The notes beneath the pieces were generated by a model, which worked only from the letters and a program-made list of their open reading frames with translations, was not told where the DNA came from and ran no database searches. The translations under genes and the position numbers were made by a program. Shown piece by piece: positions 7,958-10,853 of a stretch of 10,853 bases of DNA. Where the stretch lies: assembly GCA_022837365.1 (NCBI GenBank), contig JALHHV010000064.1, positions 1-10,853 on the forward strand. The letters are read 5' to 3'. The DNA is from Desulfovibrio sp. (GTDB lineage: Bacteria; Desulfobacterota; Desulfovibrionia; Desulfovibrionales; Desulfovibrionaceae). Within the stretch, counting starts at the first letter, position 1. Each line of letters starts with the position of its first letter.

Positions 7958-7980
7958 CCATCAGCAGGCACCGGCATGCG

Positions 7981-8015
7981 AAAGGCCGTCTCCCGGTTTG
8001 GGGGGCGGCCTTTTT
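7981..8015 (+). terminator. Intrinsic terminator of flgE, possibly bidirectional
   Basis: AAAGGCCG (7981-7988) pairs with CGGCCTTT (8006-8013); the run continues as TTTTT to 8015. The loop of 17 bases may pair further through CCC and GGG. It is 23 bases past the flgE stop. It also lies 22 bases past the end of the convergent transporter gene, where the minus strand reads TTT after the stem, so it could act in both directions. Confidence 0.85.
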
Positions 8016-8037
8016 GCGTCGGGCGAAGGGGAGGGGG

Positions 8038-8985
8038 CTACCGCCCCGCGCCGGGCTGCGGCGCGGTCTCGTCCGGTGGGGCGGGGTCCGGCACGGTGGC
8101 CCCGCGGCCCTGCGAAAGCAGCACGCCCACCAGCACCAGGCCGGAGGCCGCGTACTGCTGCGGGGCCAGTTCATCGCCCAGCAGCACCCGGCCCATGAGC
8201 AGGGTGATCACCGGGATCAGGTTGATGAACGCCGAGGCCTGCCCGGCGGGCAGGCGGCTGACCCCGAAGTTGTACAGCCCGTACGCGCCCAGCGAGATGC
8301 ACGTGCCCAGATAGACCACGGACAGGGCGGGCAGCAGCGGGAAGGCGTCCGGCAGTTGGGTGGTGGGCAGGAACAGCAGCGGCAGAAAGAACGCGCTGCC
8401 CGCCAGCGACTGCACGGCGGTGATGAACAGCGGCGGGTAGGTGGCGGACAGCTTCTTGGCGTTGATGACGTACCCGGTGGCGCTGACCATGGCGCACAGT
8501 TCCAGCAGGTTGCCCAGCAGCGGGTTGGGCGCGTTCCCGGAACTGGCCCCCCCCAGGCTCAGCCAGACCACCCCCACGATGGCCAGGCCGAAGCCGTACC
8601 ACACCCGGCGGGCCAGCCGTTCGCCCAGCACGATCCAGGCGGCCACGGCCACGCACAGCGGCATCACCGAAACGATCATGCCCGCCTGCGAGGCCGAGGT
8701 GTAGCGCAGGGCGTACGCCTCGAACACGAAGTACAGGCATGGCTCGCACAGGGCCATGGCCCCAAGGCGCTTCCAGTCGCCCTTGCGGTAGCGCACGTGG
8801 CGGAAGTTGCGCCACAGGGCCAGGAACACCGCCGAGGAAATGCCCATGCGCCCGAACACCACCACCATGGGGTCGAAGCCTTCCAGGGCCACCTTCATGG
8901 CGATGAACGAACTGCTCCACAGCAGCATGGCCAGCAGCAGGGCCAGCGTTGCGGAAGAGACGGGCGCGGTGCGGGGTGCGGGCAT
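8038..8985 (-). CDS. EamA-family drug/metabolite transporter
   Basis: An inner-membrane protein of 315 residues with about ten membrane helices in two EamA repeats (roughly 12-143 and 155-290), the DMT superfamily layout. The first helix carries the family signature LLWSSSFIAMKVAL (21-34), the end of repeat one has VVWLSLGG, and repeat two has the helix pair around VYLGTCISLGAYGLYNFG and PVITLLMGRVLLGDE. A hydrophilic Pro-rich tail of about 24 residues follows. Substrate cannot be predicted; members export amino acids, nucleosides or small drugs. The ATG at 8985 fits the first helix, but no ribosome site precedes it, unlike nearly every other gene here. The upstream mucR frame runs through this start and on to 8171 in another frame. 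Two palindromes lie just upstream (9025-9037, 9040-9053). Confidence 0.93.
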   Translation of the reverse strand: MPAPRTAPVSSATLALLLAMLLWSSSFIAMKVALEGFDPMVVVFGRMGISSAVFLALWRNFRHVRYRKGDWKRLGAMALCEPCLYFVFEAYALRYTSASQAGMIVSVMPLCVAVAAWIVLGERLARRVWYGFGLAIVGVVWLSLGGASSGNAPNPLLGNLLELCAMVSATGYVINAKKLSATYPPLFITAVQSLAGSAFFLPLLFLPTTQLPDAFPLLPALSVVYLGTCISLGAYGLYNFGVSRLPAGQASAFINLIPVITLLMGRVLLGDELAPQQYAASGLVLVGVLLSQGRGATVPDPAPPDETAPQPGAGR

Positions 8986-9520
8986 GACGGTTTTGGGCGA
9001 AAGGGGTGCATGAGGGACGCCGCGCCGGAAATTCCGGGCGGCGGCGCGCCGCCAGGGCGGAGAATGGCCGGTGAGCGCACACTATCCGCGCGGTGTCCGG
9101 GTGTCCACTGGCGCGGGAAGGAGCGGCGCTCGCTCCGGACGCTGGCGGGATCATGTCCTTCATCTTCTTGCGGCGCTCACGCTGCAACGACTTGCAGACC
9201 AGGGGCATGTCCTTGCGGTAGCCGTACTTGTCCCGGTAGCTGTCGGGCGTGTGGTCGTGCGAGGCAAGGTGCTTGCGGGTCAGGATCTTGAAGGTCTTGC
9301 CACATTCCAGGCAGGTGATGGACTTTTCCTTCAGCGCCTTTGCGGCGTCGGGCAGCGGCGCTTCGGGAGCGGCCTGTGCCTCCGCGGGCGCGCCTTCGCT
9401 GATCTGGCGGACGGCCTGCGCGATCTTCTGCACCATGGAACTGATCTCTTCCTCGGTCATGATGCGGACGCTGGCCTGAGCCTTCACGATGTCGAGGGCC
9501 TGCTTGAGATATTCTTCCAT
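8171..9520 (-). CDS. MucR/Ros-type zinc-finger regulator, no stop after the conserved domain
   Basis: A cytoplasmic DNA-binding regulator. The recognisable protein is residues 1-123 (9152-9520): the N-terminal helices MEEYLKQALDIVKAQ and MTEEEISSMVQKIAQAV, an Ala/Pro linker, then the zinc finger with Cys70, Cys73, His84 and His88 or His90 (CLECGKTFKILTRKHLASHD), HTPDSYRDKYGYRKDMPLVC and the basic RERRKKMKDM. AAAGGAG lies seven bases before the ATG. MucR proteins usually end soon after this basic block. Here the frame continues for 326 more codons to 8171, through a hairpin at 9120-9136 and the whole first 815 bases of the transporter gene in another frame. The extension (Pro/Ala/Arg-rich) looks untranslated in ancestry. 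So identity is firm but the 3' end is doubtful: lost stop, frameshift, or sequence error. Confidence 0.7.
   Translation of the reverse strand: MEEYLKQALDIVKAQASVRIMTEEEISSMVQKIAQAVRQISEGAPAEAQAAPEAPLPDAAKALKEKSITCLECGKTFKILTRKHLASHDHTPDSYRDKYGYRKDMPLVCKSLQRERRKKMKDMIPPASGASAAPSRASGHPDTARIVCAHRPFSALAARRRPEFPARRPSCTPFAQNRHARTPHRARLFRNAGPAAGHAAVEQFVHRHEGGPGRLRPHGGGVRAHGHFLGGVPGPVAQLPPRALPQGRLEAPWGHGPVRAMPVLRVRGVRPALHLGLAGGHDRFGDAAVRGRGRLDRAGRTAGPPGVVRLRPGHRGGGLAEPGGGQFRERAQPAAGQPAGTVRHGQRHRVRHQRQEAVRHLPAAVHHRRAVAGGQRVLSAAAVPAHHPTAGRLPAAARPVRGLSGHVHLAGRVRAVQLRGQPPARRAGLGVHQPDPGDHPAHGPGAAGR
9120..9136 (-). terminator. Hairpin just after the mucR conserved domain
   Basis: GGAGCG-GCGCT-CGCTCC, a perfect 6-bp stem, 16 bases beyond the last conserved mucR codon, followed on the minus strand by TTCCC. 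It may be the remnant terminator of mucR before its stop was lost. Weak as a terminator: the stem is short and there is no real U-tract. Confidence 0.35.
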
Positions 9521-9731
9521 TTCGATTCTCCTTTGCGGTGGCGGAGGTGCAACGTCGTCGATGGGGCCACGTCGGCCGGCATCGTCGCACTCCGTATGCG
9601 GGAAGCGGTTTCGGATGCTGCATGATCCGCCGTTGATCCGGAAAACATCATGTGCTTCCGCATCCCGCAACGCGCATGGGCACTGCATTACCACCATGCG
9701 ATATGTAATTCCATTATTTTCTTGCATGCAA
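9521..9731 (-). promoter_or_regulatory. mucR leader with an AT-rich promoter island
   Basis: Upstream of mucR the sequence holds the most AT-rich stretch in the right half (9700-9727) inside GC-rich DNA. On the minus strand TTGCAT (9726-9731) is followed after 17 or 18 bases by TTACAT or TACATA; both are weak -10 matches. TTGCATGCAA (9722-9731) is a perfect 10-bp palindrome overlapping the -35. The leader of about 170 bases contains repeated GATCCG segments that can form short stems (for example CGGAT-8-ATCCG, about 9613-9630). MucR proteins bind AT-rich sites and often repress themselves, so autoregulation here is plausible (inference). The remaining 9732-9886 holds nothing I recognise. Confidence 0.35.
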
Positions 9732-9886
9732 CGGGATGCACCTGAACCCGTATGGCAGCAGGAGAAAACGCAACGCCGCTCCCCGGCGCGGCGGGAAAGC
9801 GGCGAATGGGTTGCGGCGCCCCCGGGATGGGGAATGCGCGCATGCGGTAACTGCGGGCGGAGAAGGCCGGGGGCATGCGACACCGC

Positions 9887-9912
9887 GCCGGGGCGCCGTT
9901 GCGCGCCCCGGC
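9887..9912 (-). terminator. Hairpin after the VOC gene
   Basis: GCCGGGGCGC pairs perfectly with GCGCCCCGGC (10 bp) around a six-base loop. It lies six bases beyond the VOC stop. There is no T-run after it on the minus strand, so termination by it alone is uncertain. Confidence 0.5.
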
Positions 9913-9918
9913 CGGGCG

Positions 9919-10533
9919 TCATGCCGGGCCGCGCTCCAGGGTGTCCCAGGCGTTGCGCTTGCTCCGCAGGAAGTCGTCGCCTTCGCCGGGGTACACCCGG
10001 CGGTCCGCCGGCGGCGTGGGCGCGGTCACCGGGGGCCAGCGGCCGGGCACGGGGTCCGGCCCTTCCTGGGCGGCAGGGACGGGATGGGTGTCGGTCATGC
10101 GCGGGGCGGCGCGCACGTCCACGCCGGGCACCGGCGCGGAAAACTCGATGGCCAGGCCGTTGGGGTCGAAGCTGTACAGCGAGTGGATGAACCCGTGGTC
10201 CACCAGTTCCGAGCACCAGAACCCGGCGGCCTCCAGCCTGTCCTTGAGTTCCCACAGGTCGTCGTCCGAGGCCACGCCCACGGAGACGTGGTCGAACACC
10301 ACGGCCCCGCGCACGGGCGCGCCGTGGTCCTTTTCCTCCACCGGGGTCACGCCGTCCCATTCGAAGAAGGCGATCATGTCCACGGGCGACACCTCGAAGA
10401 AGTACTGGCGATAGCCGGGATGGCCCAGACCGGCCACGATGCGCATGCCGAGCAGGTCGCGCCAGAAGCGCACGGTGGTCTCCATGTCGCCGGTGACCAT
10501 GGCCAGGTGGTTGAAGCCGGTATAGCGGGGCAT
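9919..10533 (-). CDS. VOC-family (glyoxalase / extradiol dioxygenase-like) protein
   Basis: A 204-residue soluble protein. Residues 1-132 are a vicinal-oxygen-chelate domain made of two beta-alpha-beta-beta-beta repeats. Likely metal ligands are His9 (NHLAMVT), Glu58 (AFFEW), His82 (FDHVSVGV) and Glu130 (LAIEF), one pair per repeat. The ending SFDPNGLAIEF and the start GDMETTVRFWRDLLGMRIV are typical. The family includes glyoxalase I, fosfomycin and bleomycin resistance proteins and dioxygenases; the substrate cannot be told. Residues 133-204 are an unusual Pro-rich tail that ends in a conserved-looking basic patch (DDFLRSKRNAWDTLERGPA). AGGAG lies five bases before the ATG. It lies downstream of the peroxiredoxin gene on the same strand with a 71-base gap, so the two may share a transcript and a detoxification role (inference). 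Confidence 0.88.
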   Translation of the reverse strand: MPRYTGFNHLAMVTGDMETTVRFWRDLLGMRIVAGLGHPGYRQYFFEVSPVDMIAFFEWDGVTPVEEKDHGAPVRGAVVFDHVSVGVASDDDLWELKDRLEAAGFWCSELVDHGFIHSLYSFDPNGLAIEFSAPVPGVDVRAAPRMTDTHPVPAAQEGPDPVPGRWPPVTAPTPPADRRVYPGEGDDFLRSKRNAWDTLERGPA

Positions 10534-10545
10534 TGGTGCTCCTGA

Positions 10546-10613
10546 GGGGGCTTGGGGGCTGGGAGGGGGCGTCAGGGGGTAGCGTCAGGGGGTGTCAGGG
10601 GGTGTCAGGGGGC
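10546..10613 (+). repeat. G-run tract with four copies of a 10-bp repeat; G-quadruplex candidate
   Basis: The plus strand has eight runs of three to five G. The first four (10546-10569) are separated by CTT, CT and A, an ideal G-quadruplex pattern. Then GTCAGGGGGT occurs at 10571, 10584 and 10594, and GTCAGGGGGC at 10604; the last three are in tandem with period 10. Each unit contains TCA, a TGA on the minus strand. The tandem part overlaps the peroxiredoxin stop codon; the tract fills the gap before the VOC gene. Confidence 0.8.
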
Positions 10614-10853
10614 GGGCAGAGCGTCCAGCGCGCGCAGTATGATGTCCAGCGGAGGGCGTTTGTTGGTGTCCGCGACGTGAATGTGCCGGATGACGCCCTG
10701 CCTGTCGATGGTGAACAGGGCGCGTTCCGCCGTTCCGTCGCCGCGCAGCACGCCGTAGGACGCGGCAGCCTTGCCGTGCGGCCAGAAGTCGGACAGCACC
10801 GGGAACCACACGCCGCCACCCCCGCCATGCGCGCCGTCATGTCCGTCGTCGTG
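10605..10853 (-). CDS. Peroxiredoxin (AhpC/TSA-type), C-terminal part
   Basis: Only the last 82 residues are in the window; the N-terminus with the peroxidatic cysteine lies beyond 10853. Recognisable are FPVLSDFWPHGKAAASYGVL (18-37 of the visible part), ERALFTIDRQGVIRHIHV and the final helix PPLDIILRALDAL, the usual thioredoxin-fold end of thiol peroxidases that reduce H2O2 and organic peroxides. No cysteine is visible in this part, so a C-terminal resolving cysteine is absent and a 1-Cys or atypical mechanism is likely. Directly before the conserved FPVLSDF there is a His/Asp/Gly-rich stretch, HDDGHDGAHGGGGG, not usual for the family. A GTG at 10811 would begin an ORF, but this is inside the domain and is not a real start. 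The stop lies in a 10-bp tandem repeat. Confidence 0.88.
   Translation of the reverse strand, partial: HDDGHDGAHGGGGGVWFPVLSDFWPHGKAAASYGVLRGDGTAERALFTIDRQGVIRHIHVADTNKRPPLDIILRALDALPAP

Noticed and set aside
8171..9151. A real fused second domain on MucR
   Set aside because: The extension is mostly the transporter gene read in another frame, Pro/Ala/Arg-rich and without a recognisable fold; kept only as an open-frame anomaly.
6172..9291. Open frame of over 1000 codons on the plus strand
   Set aside because: It is flgE read in the wrong frame, then antisense to the transporter; Gln/His/Gly/Arg-rich with no ribosome site or domain.
10605..10811. GTG at 10811 as the start of a complete small protein
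   Set aside because: The frame is open to the window edge and the GTG lies within the peroxiredoxin domain, so the gene is partial.

Overview
The window reads as chromosomal DNA of a GC-rich sulfate-reducing bacterium of the Desulfovibrionaceae (Desulfovibrio / Nitratidesulfovibrio type). The grounds are a ferredoxin that matches the D. gigas / D. africanus single-cluster type residue for residue at the cysteines, a MucR/Ros regulator with the zinc-finger spacing I associate with Desulfovibrio, and a sigma-54 flagellar hook gene. Species is not assignable from sequence alone. I see no phage, transposase, CRISPR array, tRNA or rRNA.

Left part (1-2000). A DUF2325 gene (minus) has a Fur-box-like palindrome exactly inside its promoter spacer. 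A ferredoxin gene (minus) is divergent from a TPR protein gene (plus, GTG start). The TPR gene is convergent with a small unknown gene (minus) that is broken into two frames at or near a run of six G. Strong hairpins without U-tracts sit in the intergenic gaps.

Middle (2095-7960, all plus). coaX (type III pantothenate kinase), eno (enolase), folD (C1-tetrahydrofolate enzyme) and flgE (flagellar hook). These are core metabolic genes and one motility gene, each separated by a long gap and mostly by its own hairpin or terminator, so they look independently transcribed rather than an operon. Between coaX and eno lies an eight-unit array of 25-28 bp tandem repeats, each carrying a small hairpin. 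Between eno and folD lie about 675 bp without a convincing gene but with many inverted repeats. flgE has a near-consensus sigma-54 (-24/-12) promoter.

Right part (8000-10853, all minus). An EamA-family drug/metabolite transporter, a MucR-type zinc-finger regulator, a VOC-family metalloprotein and the C-terminal end of a peroxiredoxin cut by the window edge. The MucR reading frame has no stop after its conserved domain and stays open for a further 327 codons, overlapping the transporter gene in another frame. Between the peroxiredoxin and VOC genes is a G-run tract with a 10-bp tandem repeat that places a TGA in all three frames.

Most of the window is ordinary core genome. The observations most worth checking are the stop-less mucR, the hairpin-repeat array before eno, the broken small gene, the Fur-like site and the G-run/three-frame-stop tract. 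I did not find a convincing new multi-gene system.
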